DNA of 64,000 nt from Herbidospora cretacea (GTDB lineage Bacteria; Actinomycetota; Actinomycetes; Streptosporangiales; Streptosporangiaceae), in NCBI RefSeq assembly GCF_001570605.1, contig NZ_BBXG01000026.1:58969-122968 (forward strand), read 5' to 3'. Below the pieces are notes generated by a model, which worked only from the letters and a program-made list of their open reading frames with translations, made no database searches and had not been told where the DNA came from. The number at the start of each line of letters is the position of its first letter. Within the stretch, counting starts at the first letter, position 1. Below, piece by piece: positions 16,907-27,592 of this stretch. A program made the translations under genes and the position numbers.

Positions 16907-17538
16907 GAGAGGGTGTTCAGCCAATTGGCGAGCAGGGTGGCCCCCGCGTCGCCCGACTTCTCGGGGTGGAACTGGGTGGCCATGAGCGGGCCGTTCTCGG
17001 CCGCGGCGACGAACGAGACCCCGTGGGTGGCCCAGGTGACCAGCGGCGCCTTGAAGCCGTCGCCGGGCACGAGTTCCCACTCGCGCACGCCGTAGGAGTG
17101 GACGAAGTAGAAGCGGGTGTCGGCGTCGAGACCGGCGAACAGGACCGAGTCGCCGGGCGCGCTGACCGTGTTCCACCCCATGTGGGGCAGCACGGGCGCG
17201 TCGAGGCGCTCGACCGTGCCGGGCCACTCGCCGCAGCCCTCGGTGTGGACGCCGTGCTCGACGCCCTTCTCGAACAGGATCTGCATGCCGACGCAGATGC
17301 CGAGCACCGGACGGCCGCCGGACAGGCGGCGCGCCACGATCTGCTCACCGCGCACCGCCCGCAGCCCGGTCATGCAGGCCGCGAAGGCGCCCACGCCGGG
17401 CACCACGAGGCCGTCGCAGTCCAGCGCCTCGTCGAAGTCGGCGGTCACCGTGACGTCGGCCCCGGTCCGGGCCAGCGCCCGTTCGGCCGACCGCAGGTTG
17501 CCCGACCCGTAGTCGAGGACGACGACTTTCTTCTTCAC
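16903..17538 (-). CDS. hisH: Imidazole glycerol phosphate synthase, glutaminase subunit
   Basis: Class I glutamine amidotransferase that feeds ammonia to HisF. The 211-residue protein has [17 protein letters not shown] at the start, GVGAFAACM, the nucleophile elbow [12 protein letters not shown] with the catalytic Cys, PHMGWN, YFVHSYG, and QFHPEKSG with the catalytic His and Glu. The GTG at 17538 is chosen because it overlaps the 50-residue gene stop as GTGA; a GTG three codons upstream (17547) is possible and gives MVAVKKK. It is followed by the 112-residue membrane gene with a 4-bp overlap. Confidence 0.95.
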   Translation of the reverse strand: MKKKVVVLDYGSGNLRSAERALARTGADVTVTADFDEALDCDGLVVPGVGAFAACMTGLRAVRGEQIVARRLSGGRPVLGICVGMQILFEKGVEHGVHTEGCGEWPGTVERLDAPVLPHMGWNTVSAPGDSVLFAGLDADTRFYFVHSYGVREWELVPGDGFKAPLVTWATHGVSFVAAAENGPLMATQFHPEKSGDAGATLLANWLNTLS

Positions 17539-17683
17539 TGCCACCACATCACTCCCGCCGTCAAGGCCAGCGCGGACAGAGCGCCGGTCACCGCCGCGGC
17601 CAGCTTCATCTTTTGGCGGGCGAACGACCAGACCCCGCCGATCAGGAAGAGGCCGATGAAGATCATGGCACTGGCGGAGAAGT

Positions 17684-17687
<4 letters not shown>
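17535..17687 (-). CDS. 50-residue membrane protein between hisB and hisH
   Basis: A short gene with GTG at 17687 overlapping the hisB stop by 4 bp and a stop overlapping the hisH start by 4 bp, so it is embedded in the operon on both sides. The product begins [18 protein letters not shown] and ends GVMWWQ, with two hydrophobic spans near residues 7-20 and 31-47 separated by RQKMK. Perfect coupling and the absence of any slack in the DNA argue that it is real. It has no known function; a role in anchoring or regulating the histidine enzymes is only a guess. Confidence 0.75.
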
Positions 17688-20651
<2,964 letters not shown>

Positions 20652-20657
20652 CCGAAC

Positions 20658-20663
20658 AGTCTA
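20658..20663 (-). promoter_or_regulatory. Putative -10 element of the his operon
   Basis: TAGACT on the minus strand, six bases before the hisD GTG. It fits the leaderless pattern; no consensus -35 element is seen. Confidence 0.45.
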
Positions 20664-20688
20664 CGGACGACAGGTCCGGAATCCCGCG

Positions 20689-20707
20689 ATGTCCATCATG
20701 CGGACAT
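20689..20707. promoter_or_regulatory. Inverted repeat between hisD and pmt, candidate operator
   Basis: ATGTCC, seven bases, GGACAT: a perfect dyad located 26 bp upstream of the hisD -10 hexamer and about 60 bp upstream of the pmt -10 hexamer. The half-site and spacing suit a dimeric repressor of either gene. Confidence 0.4.
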
Positions 20708-20764
20708 TCGGGGCACCCCATACAAAAGCATATCTACTGGACCGATCCCATCCTTTGTCCTCAA

Positions 20765-20770
20765 TAAGAT
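20765..20770 (+). promoter_or_regulatory. Putative -10 element of the protein mannosyltransferase gene
   Basis: TAAGAT, followed by seven bases and the GTG at 20778. It overlaps an in-frame ATG at 20769, which would then be too close to the transcription start to be used. Confidence 0.4.
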
Positions 20771-20777
20771 GACCCGG

Positions 20778-22352
20778 GTGACCACCATCTCCCCGCCCCT
20801 CCCGGCTCCGGCACGCGACCGGCTCGTGCCGCCGCAGCCCGGCAGCGCGCTGTGGGGATGGCTCGGGCCGCTGATCGTGACGGTGTTCGGGGGGATCCTG
20901 CGGTTCTGGCACCTCGGCAGGCCCCACGAGGTGATGTTCGACGAGACCTACTACGCCAAGGAAGCGCTGTCGCTGCTGCGCTTCGGCGTGGAGACCAAGA
21001 GCGTCGAGAAGCCCGACGTCCCGCTGCTGGCCGGGGGCGACGGGGTGTTCCAGACCTGCGCGAGGGTCGCCGACTGCGCCGACTACGTGGTCCACCCGCC
21101 GCTGGGCAAGTGGACGATCGCGCTCGGCGAGTGGATGTGGGGCGTCGACCCGTTCGGCTGGCGCTTCACGGCGGCCGTGGCCGGGACGCTGTCGATCCTC
21201 GTGCTGGCCCGCACGGCCCGCCGGATGACCCGGTCGACGCTGCTGGGCTGCTTCGCCGGGCTGCTGCTGGCGGTCGACGGCATGCACCTGGTCATGTCGC
21301 GGGCCGCGCTGCTCGACATCTTCCTGTCGTTCTGGCTGGTGGCGGCGTTCGCCTGCCTGGTCACCGACCGCGACCACATGCGGGCCAAGCTGGCCGGATG
21401 GCACGCGCGGGCGATCCCCGGCGACCTGGGGCCCTCGCTCGGGTGGCGGCCGTGGCGGCTGCTGGCCGGGGTCTGCCTGGGGGCGGCCACGGCGACCAAG
21501 TGGACGGGCGCGTTCTTCCTGATCGCCTTCCTGATCCTGTCGCTGCTCTGGGACGCGGGGGCGCGGCGGTCGATCGGGCTGCGCAGGCCGTACCAGGGGA
21601 GCTTCAAAAAGGACCTTCCGCTCGGCGTGGCCTGGTTGTGGGCGGTTCCGGTGATGCTCTATCTGGTGTCGTACACGGGATGGTTCGCGAGCGAGCGGGG
21701 CTGGGGGCGCAACTGGGCGCAGGCGACCGACCACGGATGGGCGTTCTTCGTCTTCGACTCGATCAGGTCGCTGGTCCGCTACCAGTTGCAGGCGCTGTCG
21801 TTCCACACCGGGCTGGCCTCGGGGCACAGTTACGCCACCGAGCCGTGGCAGTGGCCGCTGCAGTTCCGGCCGGTGCTGCTCCACTACAGCTCGCCGAAGG
21901 GGTGCGGGGCCGACTCGTGCTCGTCGGCGATCTACGCGGCGGGCACCCCGATCCTGTGGTTCGCGGCGCTGGCGGCGATGGTCGCGATGCTGTCGTGGTA
22001 CACCGCGACGCGCGACTGGCGGGCGGGCGCGGTGCTGCTCGGCTACGCCGCCGGCTGGCTCCCCTGGTTCTACTACGCCATCGTCGACAACCGGACGATG
22101 TACCAGTTCTACGCGCTGCCGATGGTGCCGTTCATGATCCTGGCGCTGACCCTGGTCGCCGGGCTGGCCCTCGGGAAACGGGACGCGAGCCCGGCGCGCC
22201 GGTCGCGGGGCGCGGTCGCCGTCGGCGTGTTCACGCTGCTGGTGCTGGCCAACTTCGCCTGGCTGCAGCCGATCCTGACCGGCGACACGATCACCTACGA
22301 CGGCTGGCGGTCGCGCCTGCTCTACTCGTCGTGGGTGCCGCCCCAGAAGTAG
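20778..22352 (+). CDS. pmt: Dolichyl-phosphate-mannose--protein mannosyltransferase (polyprenyl-P-mannose dependent)
   Basis: Membrane enzyme that transfers mannose from polyprenyl-phosphate mannose to Ser/Thr of secreted proteins. The 524-residue protein has about ten hydrophobic helices; the GT39 signature FDETYYAKEALSLL, with the catalytic Asp-Glu pair, is near residue 50, followed by VVHPPLGKW, MSRAALLDIFLSFW and LLAGVCLGAATATKWTG. A Cys-rich loop (CGADSCSS) lies outside. The GTG at 20778 is preferred because a TAAGAT hexamer overlaps the ATG at 20769; with that ATG it would be three residues longer. It is divergent from the his operon. Confidence 0.92.
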   Translation: MTTISPPLPAPARDRLVPPQPGSALWGWLGPLIVTVFGGILRFWHLGRPHEVMFDETYYAKEALSLLRFGVETKSVEKPDVPLLAGGDGVFQTCARVADCADYVVHPPLGKWTIALGEWMWGVDPFGWRFTAAVAGTLSILVLARTARRMTRSTLLGCFAGLLLAVDGMHLVMSRAALLDIFLSFWLVAAFACLVTDRDHMRAKLAGWHARAIPGDLGPSLGWRPWRLLAGVCLGAATATKWTGAFFLIAFLILSLLWDAGARRSIGLRRPYQGSFKKDLPLGVAWLWAVPVMLYLVSYTGWFASERGWGRNWAQATDHGWAFFVFDSIRSLVRYQLQALSFHTGLASGHSYATEPWQWPLQFRPVLLHYSSPKGCGADSCSSAIYAAGTPILWFAALAAMVAMLSWYTATRDWRAGAVLLGYAAGWLPWFYYAIVDNRTMYQFYALPMVPFMILALTLVAGLALGKRDASPARRSRGAVAVGVFTLLVLANFAWLQPILTGDTITYDGWRSRLLYSSWVPPQK

Positions 22353-22355
22353 CGG

Positions 22356-22814
22356 TCAGCCCAGGGTGATCGGGCTGGTCACCACGTTGACCCCCGCGGC
22401 CCCCGCGCCCCGGAAGTGGAGCCGGAACCGGCCGCGCGGGATCGGGCGGATGGTGAACCCGCCCACCTCGTCGACCGGGACGCCGGGACCGGGCCCGGCG
22501 CCGGTGACGACGTGGATCTCCCCCTCGACCGGCGGGTCGAACTGGCCCTGGAGCGCGTCGCCGGTCACGCCGAGCTCGATCAGCAGCCCCGAACCGGTCT
22601 GGAACGCCAGGTCGCGCAGCGCGGCCACCTCCTCGGCCCGCACCAGCGGCCCCGGCGCGCCGGCCTCGGCGGAGTCGTAGCTGAGCTCGGCCAGCTCGGC
22701 GTCGACCAGCCGCCAGGTGTAGATCGCCCTGCCCATCTCGACCAGCCCGGGAGGCGCCGCGTCGGCGGCCCGCAGCACCGCCGCGAGCTCCTCCATGAGG
22801 GCGTCGTCACGCAT
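22356..22814 (-). CDS. Small partner protein of the subtilase/CHAT locus
   Basis: A 152-residue soluble protein. Residues 1-55 are helical (LMEELAAVLRAADAAPPGLVEMG, shown in part, then IYTWRLVDAELAELSYDS), and the C-terminal half is beta-rich with VTGAGPGPGVPVDE, FTIRPIPRGRFRLHF and a closing NVVTSPITLG, like a small Ig or carboxypeptidase-regulatory fold. I recall proteins of this layout beside CHAT and S8 genes, often with an ECF sigma factor; no such sigma gene is next to it here. GGAGGAG lies upstream of the ATG. It is 55 bp after the subtilase on the same strand and ends 3 bp from pmt. Confidence 0.7.
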   Translation of the reverse strand: MRDDALMEELAAVLRAADAAPPGLVEMGRAIYTWRLVDAELAELSYDSAEAGAPGPLVRAEEVAALRDLAFQTGSGLLIELGVTGDALQGQFDPPVEGEIHVVTGAGPGPGVPVDEVGGFTIRPIPRGRFRLHFRGAGAAGVNVVTSPITLG

Positions 22815-22869
22815 GGCCGTCTCCTCCCTCGTGCCATGAGGGGCCGCAGGCGGGCGGCCCGTCTGGACA

Positions 22870-24120
22870 CTACAGGCTGAGCTCGGCGAGGACCTCGTCG
22901 GCCGCGTCGGCGACGATCAGCTCGGCGGCCACGCGGGGGGAGATCTCCTGGGCGGCCGCGCGGGCGGCGATCTCGCCGACCACGGCCGCGCAGGCGAAGG
23001 AGGTGCCGCTCCAGGTGGCGTACCCGGCGAACTCCTGTTTGTCCTCCACCTCCACGACGCCGTTCAGGTTCCGCTCGTACGTCTCCACCTCGCCCGACAG
23101 GTAGGTGCTGGTCACCGCGAGGCCGTCGGCCAGCACGTTGACCCACGGGACCTTCGGGCTGAACTCGGCGTCCCGGGCGCCCACGGCGATCACGTCGGCG
23201 CAGGCGGCCGGCCAGACCGGCGTGACCTCGGTGATCCCCGCTCCCCTGCGGTTCTGCGAGGGCCTGCCGTGGTTCCCGGCCGCCGCGACCAGCACGATCG
23301 ACGGCGCGAGCCGCTGCACCGCCCGCTCCAGCACGGTCGGCGGCCGGTTGTCGTGGGTGGTGCAGCCGAACGACATGTTGATCACGCGCACGTCCGTCTT
23401 GAGGAACTCCACCATGGCCTTGGCCACGGCCCACGAGGAGACCTCGACGCCCCTGTTGTCGAGGATCGACCGCATGACGAGGACCGCGTTCGGGGCGTGC
23501 TTGAGGATGATCCCGGCGACGAAGGTGGCGTGGCCGACCGGCGCGGGGTGCGGGGCCGTCCCGGTGTAGATGTCGGCGGCCGAGGCGAGGAAGCGGCCCT
23601 CCAGGTCGGGGTGGGGCACGATCTTGGAGTCGAGGATGCCGACGTGGACGCCGGTGCCCGGCGCGGTCAGGCGGGCCAGGTCGGCGTGGACGGCCGGGTG
23701 GAGCTCGTCGGGACGGCCGCCGCCCGTGTAGGGCGAGCCCTGGACGCCGTCGAGCAGCCGGTTCTTGGCCATCGGGGGCGACCAGCCGTCGTACTTCTCC
23801 TCGAAGGAGGTGCGGAGGGCGTACAGGACCAGATCGAGGGCCGGGATCGGGTCGGCGGGGTCGTAGTGGCCCTCCCGGGACCGGCGCACGCCCGTCAGAT
23901 AGCCGTCGACCAGGGCCTGCTCGATGGCGGCCAGCTGGGGAAGCTCGCAGAGGACCAGGCCGAGCTCGGGGCTGGCGTCGAGCTCCCGCCAGGTGTGGCC
24001 GGTCAGCTCGGTGAGGCTCTGCTGGACGAGCGTCCGGTAGCGCAGGTCGACCACGAGCTGGTCGACCTTCCAGGCCTCGGTGTCGCTGCGGAACACGCCG
24101 CCCGAGTCGGTGAAAGGCAT
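22870..24120 (-). CDS. S8 family (subtilisin-like) serine protease, cytoplasmic
   Basis: A 416-residue protease with no signal peptide. The catalytic triad is readable: Asp164 in VGILDSKI, His197 in VGHATFVAGII and Ser374 in WSGTSFACA; the oxyanion Asn is Asn283 in AAAGNHGRP. The first 110 residues, including ELPQLAAIEQALVDGYLTGVRR in parts, are a helical domain not found in secreted subtilases and may be a docking or inhibitory part. The ATG at 24120 follows GGGAGA; an upstream in-frame start at 24165 would overlap a hairpin. It is divergent from the CHAT gene, 95 bp away. Confidence 0.87.
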   Translation of the reverse strand: MPFTDSGGVFRSDTEAWKVDQLVVDLRYRTLVQQSLTELTGHTWRELDASPELGLVLCELPQLAAIEQALVDGYLTGVRRSREGHYDPADPIPALDLVLYALRTSFEEKYDGWSPPMAKNRLLDGVQGSPYTGGGRPDELHPAVHADLARLTAPGTGVHVGILDSKIVPHPDLEGRFLASAADIYTGTAPHPAPVGHATFVAGIILKHAPNAVLVMRSILDNRGVEVSSWAVAKAMVEFLKTDVRVINMSFGCTTHDNRPPTVLERAVQRLAPSIVLVAAAGNHGRPSQNRRGAGITEVTPVWPAACADVIAVGARDAEFSPKVPWVNVLADGLAVTSTYLSGEVETYERNLNGVVEVEDKQEFAGYATWSGTSFACAAVVGEIAARAAAQEISPRVAAELIVADAADEVLAELSL

Positions 24121-24140
24121 GGGATCTCCCTCGCAGATGT

Positions 24141-24159
24141 GCTCTTCCGATTGAAGAGC
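24141..24159. promoter_or_regulatory. Perfect inverted repeat between the subtilase and CHAT genes
   Basis: GCTCTTC, five bases, GAAGAGC in the 95-bp divergent spacer. It is either an operator for both genes or a hairpin in the subtilase 5' leader, where it would lie about 20 bases before the ATG. Confidence 0.4.
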
Positions 24160-24215
24160 GGGCACTCACCGGTTTGATACATCCCCGGCGGAAATCGGAT
24201 GAGAAACTGCGACGG

Positions 24216-26840
24216 GTGACGACCACCCAGGACCCGGCCCGGGCCGCTCTCATGCTCGCCGAGGCCGATCCGGGCCGCGCGGTCGAGGTCGCCGCGTCGG
24301 TCGCCGCCACGGCCAGGGACCACCACGACCTGGTCGCGCTGTCGCGCGCCGAACGGGCGCTCGGCATCGCCGCCGTCCACCTCGACGACCTGGCGACGGC
24401 GGCGCGGCACCTGCGGGCGGCCATCCGGACCGCCGGGCGGGCGGGCTCCTTCGAGCTGGCGGCCGAGGCGCGCATCCGGATGGCGTTCGTGACCAGCATG
24501 CGCGGGCGGCCCCGGCAGGCCCTCGCCGACCTGGAGGCGCTGCTCCCCCGCCTGCACGGCGAGCTCCGGGGCCGGGCCGAGGCCCAGCGGGCCGCGATCT
24601 TCAACCACCTGGGGCGGCACGCCGACGCGCTGGCGTCCTACCGCCAGGCCATCCCGGTGCTGCGGCGAGCCCAGGACCACGTCTGGCTCCAGCGGGTGCT
24701 CTCCAACCGCGGGATCGTGTACGGCTACCGCCAGGAGTTCGCCCTGGCCGAGGCCGACTTCCACGAGGCCGAGGAGCTGTGCGCCGATCTCGGGCTGGAC
24801 CTGTCGCTCGCGGTGGTGCGGCTGAACCTGGGATGGGTGCGGGGGGTGCGCGGCGACGTGCCGGGGGCGCTGCGCTATCTCGACCTGGCCGAGACGCGCT
24901 TCCGCGAGCTGGGCACCCACCAGCTCGGATGGCTGCTGAGCGACCGCTCCGAGCTGCTGCTGTCGGTGGGGCTGACCGCCGAGGCGCGGGCCGCCGCCGA
25001 GGAGGCGGTCGGCGAACTGCGGCGGCGCAGGCGCGCGATCGTCCTCCCGGAGGTGCGTCTCCTGCTCGCCCGCACCGCCACCCTCGACGGCGACCACGAG
25101 CGGGCGGTCGAGGCGGCCCGCCGGGCGGCCCGCGAGTTCGGCGCCCAGCAGCGGCCGGAGTGGCGGGTGCTGGCCTCCTTCGTGGTGCTGCAGTCGCGCC
25201 TGGCGGCGGGGCATCCGGGGGTGACGGCGGCCCGCTTCGAGACGGTCGCCAGGGAGCTGCTGGACGCGGGCTGGACCGCCGCGTCGGTGGAGGCCCGGCT
25301 CCTGGGGGCCCGCCTGGCGATGGCCCCGGGATCGGACACCCGGACCGCGCTCGACCTGCTGTCCGTCGCGGCCGGGTTCCGGCAGCGGGGGCCGGCGCTG
25401 CTCCGGGTGCGGGGCTGGCAGGCCGAGGCCTTGCGCCGGTTGGCCGTCGGGGACGCGGCCGGCGCCTCGGCGGCGGTGCGGCGGGGGATCCGGGTGCTGG
25501 ACGAGCATCGGGCCGCGCTCGGGGCGACCGACCTTCGGGCCCATTCGGCCGGGTTCCGGGTCGAGCTGGCCGAGCTCGGGCTGCGGATGGCCCTCGACCG
25601 GGGCGGTCCGGCGCACGTGCTCGGGTGGGCCGAGCAGGGGCGGGCCAGCCACCTGCTGATGCGCAGGGTCCGGCCGCCCGACGACCCTTGGCTGGCCGAG
25701 AAGCTGACCGAGCTGCGCGCGGTGGCCACCGACGCGCGGACGTCCCGCGATCCCGCCGTCACGGACCGGCAGGCGCTGCTGGAGCGCCACATCCGCGACT
25801 ACGTCCGGGCCCAGGCCGGAGTGCCCCACGGCCCGGAGGCCCGGCGGGACGCCGGGGTGATCCGGGCACTGGCCCCTCTGCTGGCCGATCGGGCGCTGGT
25901 CGAGTTCGTGCTGCTCGACGGGGTGTTGCACGCCGTCACCGTGATCGGCGGCCGGGCCCGCCTCACCAACCTGGGAGCGGTGGGACCGGTGCGGGATCTG
26001 ATCGAGCGGGTGCCGTTCGCGCTGCGGCGGCTGTCCCGGTCGGGCGACACGCGGGGCGGTTCTTCGGCGGCGGCCCGGATGCTGCGGCACGCCGCCGCCC
26101 GGCTCGACGCGCTGCTGCTGGCGCCGCTGGGTCTGGGCGACCGGCCACTGGTGATCGTGCCGACCGGGCCGTTGCAGGGGCTCCCCTGGCCGGTGCTGCC
26201 GTCGTGCGAGGGGCGTCCGGTGGCGGTCTCGCCGTCGGCCGCGTTGTGGCGGGCCGCGGTCTCCCGGACCCGCTCCGGGGAGGGCGGACGGGTGGTGGTG
26301 GCCGCCGGGCCGGGTCTGCCGGACGCGGCGGCGGAGGTGGCCGAGGTCGCCGCCATCCATCGGACCGTGCCCGTCGAGGGCGGCGCAGTGGAGATCCTGG
26401 CCGCGCTCGACGGCGCGCGGCTGGCCCATCTGGCCGCCCACGGCCGGGTGAACACGGCCAACCCGCTCTTCTCCTCACTGCACCTGGCCGACGGCCCCCT
26501 GACGGTCTACGACCTCGAACGCCTCCGCACCCCGCCGGAGCTGGTCGTGCTGGCCGCGTGTGAGAGCGGCCGGTCGGTGGTGCGGGCGGGCGACGAACTC
26601 CTCGGCCTCAGCACGACCTTCCTGTCACTGGGGACGCGGTGCGTGGTCGCGTCGATGGTGCCGGTGCCGGACGCCCGTACCCGGCCCCTGATGACCGCCC
26701 TCCACGAACGGCTCTCCGCGGGAGTGCCCGCCGCCACCGCGCTGGCCGAGACCCAGCGGGAGGCGGGCGACGACACCACGGCGGCCGGCTTCGTCTGCAT
26801 CGGCGCCGACATCGCCGGACACCGTTCAGGCGGCATGTGA
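24216..26840 (+). CDS. TPR-CHAT domain protein (caspase-like peptidase)
   Basis: An 874-residue soluble protein. Residues 1 to about 480 are helical repeats of TPR type (FNHLGRHADALASYRQAIPV, LNLGWVRGVRGDVPGALRYL, and others). The last 280 residues are a CHAT domain, a caspase-like fold: strand PLVIVPTGPLQGLPWPVLP, the catalytic His742 in LAHLAAHGRVN and Cys782 in VVLAACESGRS, then FLSLGTRCVVASMVPV. CHAT proteases in bacteria process partner proteins in defence and cell-death systems. The GTG at 24216 has no ribosome-binding site; GAAACT lies seven bases upstream. The divergent cytosolic subtilase and its 152-residue partner probably belong to the same system. Confidence 0.88.
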   Translation: MTTTQDPARAALMLAEADPGRAVEVAASVAATARDHHDLVALSRAERALGIAAVHLDDLATAARHLRAAIRTAGRAGSFELAAEARIRMAFVTSMRGRPRQALADLEALLPRLHGELRGRAEAQRAAIFNHLGRHADALASYRQAIPVLRRAQDHVWLQRVLSNRGIVYGYRQEFALAEADFHEAEELCADLGLDLSLAVVRLNLGWVRGVRGDVPGALRYLDLAETRFRELGTHQLGWLLSDRSELLLSVGLTAEARAAAEEAVGELRRRRRAIVLPEVRLLLARTATLDGDHERAVEAARRAAREFGAQQRPEWRVLASFVVLQSRLAAGHPGVTAARFETVARELLDAGWTAASVEARLLGARLAMAPGSDTRTALDLLSVAAGFRQRGPALLRVRGWQAEALRRLAVGDAAGASAAVRRGIRVLDEHRAALGATDLRAHSAGFRVELAELGLRMALDRGGPAHVLGWAEQGRASHLLMRRVRPPDDPWLAEKLTELRAVATDARTSRDPAVTDRQALLERHIRDYVRAQAGVPHGPEARRDAGVIRALAPLLADRALVEFVLLDGVLHAVTVIGGRARLTNLGAVGPVRDLIERVPFALRRLSRSGDTRGGSSAAARMLRHAAARLDALLLAPLGLGDRPLVIVPTGPLQGLPWPVLPSCEGRPVAVSPSAALWRAAVSRTRSGEGGRVVVAAGPGLPDAAAEVAEVAAIHRTVPVEGGAVEILAALDGARLAHLAAHGRVNTANPLFSSLHLADGPLTVYDLERLRTPPELVVLAACESGRSVVRAGDELLGLSTTFLSLGTRCVVASMVPVPDARTRPLMTALHERLSAGVPAATALAETQREAGDDTTAAGFVCIGADIAGHRSGGM

Positions 26841-27100
26841 GTACTCGTGGCGGGCCCCGCTTGGTGGGCGGGTGGGCGGAGCCGTAACGGAAGAAGGGCT
26901 TTGACGAGCGAAGCGAGAGCAGCCCGAGCGAAGCGAGGCTCCACCAGGGAGCGCGAGGGGCGGAGCCCTTCGCCCGGAGCGGCAGCGACTCGGAGCGAAA
27001 GCGACGTAGGGACCGCGAAAGCGGGCCGGGGGGAGCGTGAGGGGGCGTGGCCCCCTGACAGCGGGGGGTTCGGGGGGTCGTCTCCCCGTAATCTAGGCGG
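26841..27100. repeat. Purine-rich intergenic region with GAGCGAAGCGAG repeats
   Basis: About 260 bp between the CHAT gene and ybaK with no credible gene. GAGCGAAGCGAG occurs twice (around 26909 and 26927), with related CGGAGCGAAAGCGAC and CGCGAAAGCGGG further on. GAGC...GCTC arms could fold. The far end carries the ybaK start signals. Confidence 0.5.
27089..27094 (+). promoter_or_regulatory. Putative -10 element, leaderless ybaK
   Basis: TAATCT, then AGGCGG, then the GTG at 27101. Confidence 0.45.
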
Positions 27101-27592
27101 GTGGCGAAGACGAAAGGCGGGCAGGGAACCCCCGCGACGGTGGCGCTGACCAAGGCCGGCGCCGAGTTCACCCTCCACCCCTACGAGCACGACGCGAACG
27201 CGCAGGCCTACGGCGAGGAGGCGGCCGACGCGCTCGGCGTGCCCCACGAGCGGATCTTCAAGACCCTCGTCGCCGAGACCGAGGGCGGCCTGGCGGTCGC
27301 GGTGGTGCCGGTGGCCGGGAAGCTCGACCTCAAGGCGTTCGCGGCGGCGCTCAAGGGCAAGAAGGCCGCGATGGCCGAGGCGGCCAAGGTCGAGCGGGTG
27401 ACGGGTTACGTGGTGGGCGGGATCAGCCCGCTCGGCCAGCGCCGGGCGCTGCCGACCGTGGTCGACGCGTCCGCGCTGGCCTTCGAGACGATCTACTTCT
27501 CGGCAGGTCGCCGGGGGCTCCAGATCGAGACGGCCCCGTCGAACCTCGTGACGCTCACGGGCGCCGTCACCGCGGAGATCGCCAAGCTCTAG
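27101..27592 (+). CDS. ybaK: Cys-tRNA(Pro)/Cys-tRNA(Cys) deacylase, YbaK type
   Basis: Trans-editing factor that removes cysteine wrongly loaded on tRNA-Pro. The 163-residue protein matches YbaK: TPATVALTKAGAEFTLHPYEHD, EAADALGVPHERIFKTLV with the essential Lys, VAVVPVAGKLDLKAFAAAL, GYVVGGISPLGQRRALPTVVD in parts, and FSAGRRGLQIE. The GTG has no clear ribosome-binding site and follows TAATCT by six bases. Its TAG stop is shared with the convergent membrane-protein gene in the palindrome CTAG. Confidence 0.93.
   Translation: MAKTKGGQGTPATVALTKAGAEFTLHPYEHDANAQAYGEEAADALGVPHERIFKTLVAETEGGLAVAVVPVAGKLDLKAFAAALKGKKAAMAEAAKVERVTGYVVGGISPLGQRRALPTVVDASALAFETIYFSAGRRGLQIETAPSNLVTLTGAVTAEIAKL

Noticed and set aside
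20652..20777. T-box or histidine attenuator upstream of hisD
   Set aside because: No T-box core, no run of His codons and probably no 5' leader at all.
26847..27149. 100-residue ORF in the CHAT-ybaK spacer
   Set aside because: Built from the GAGCGAAGCGAG repeats and running into ybaK in another frame; no start signal.
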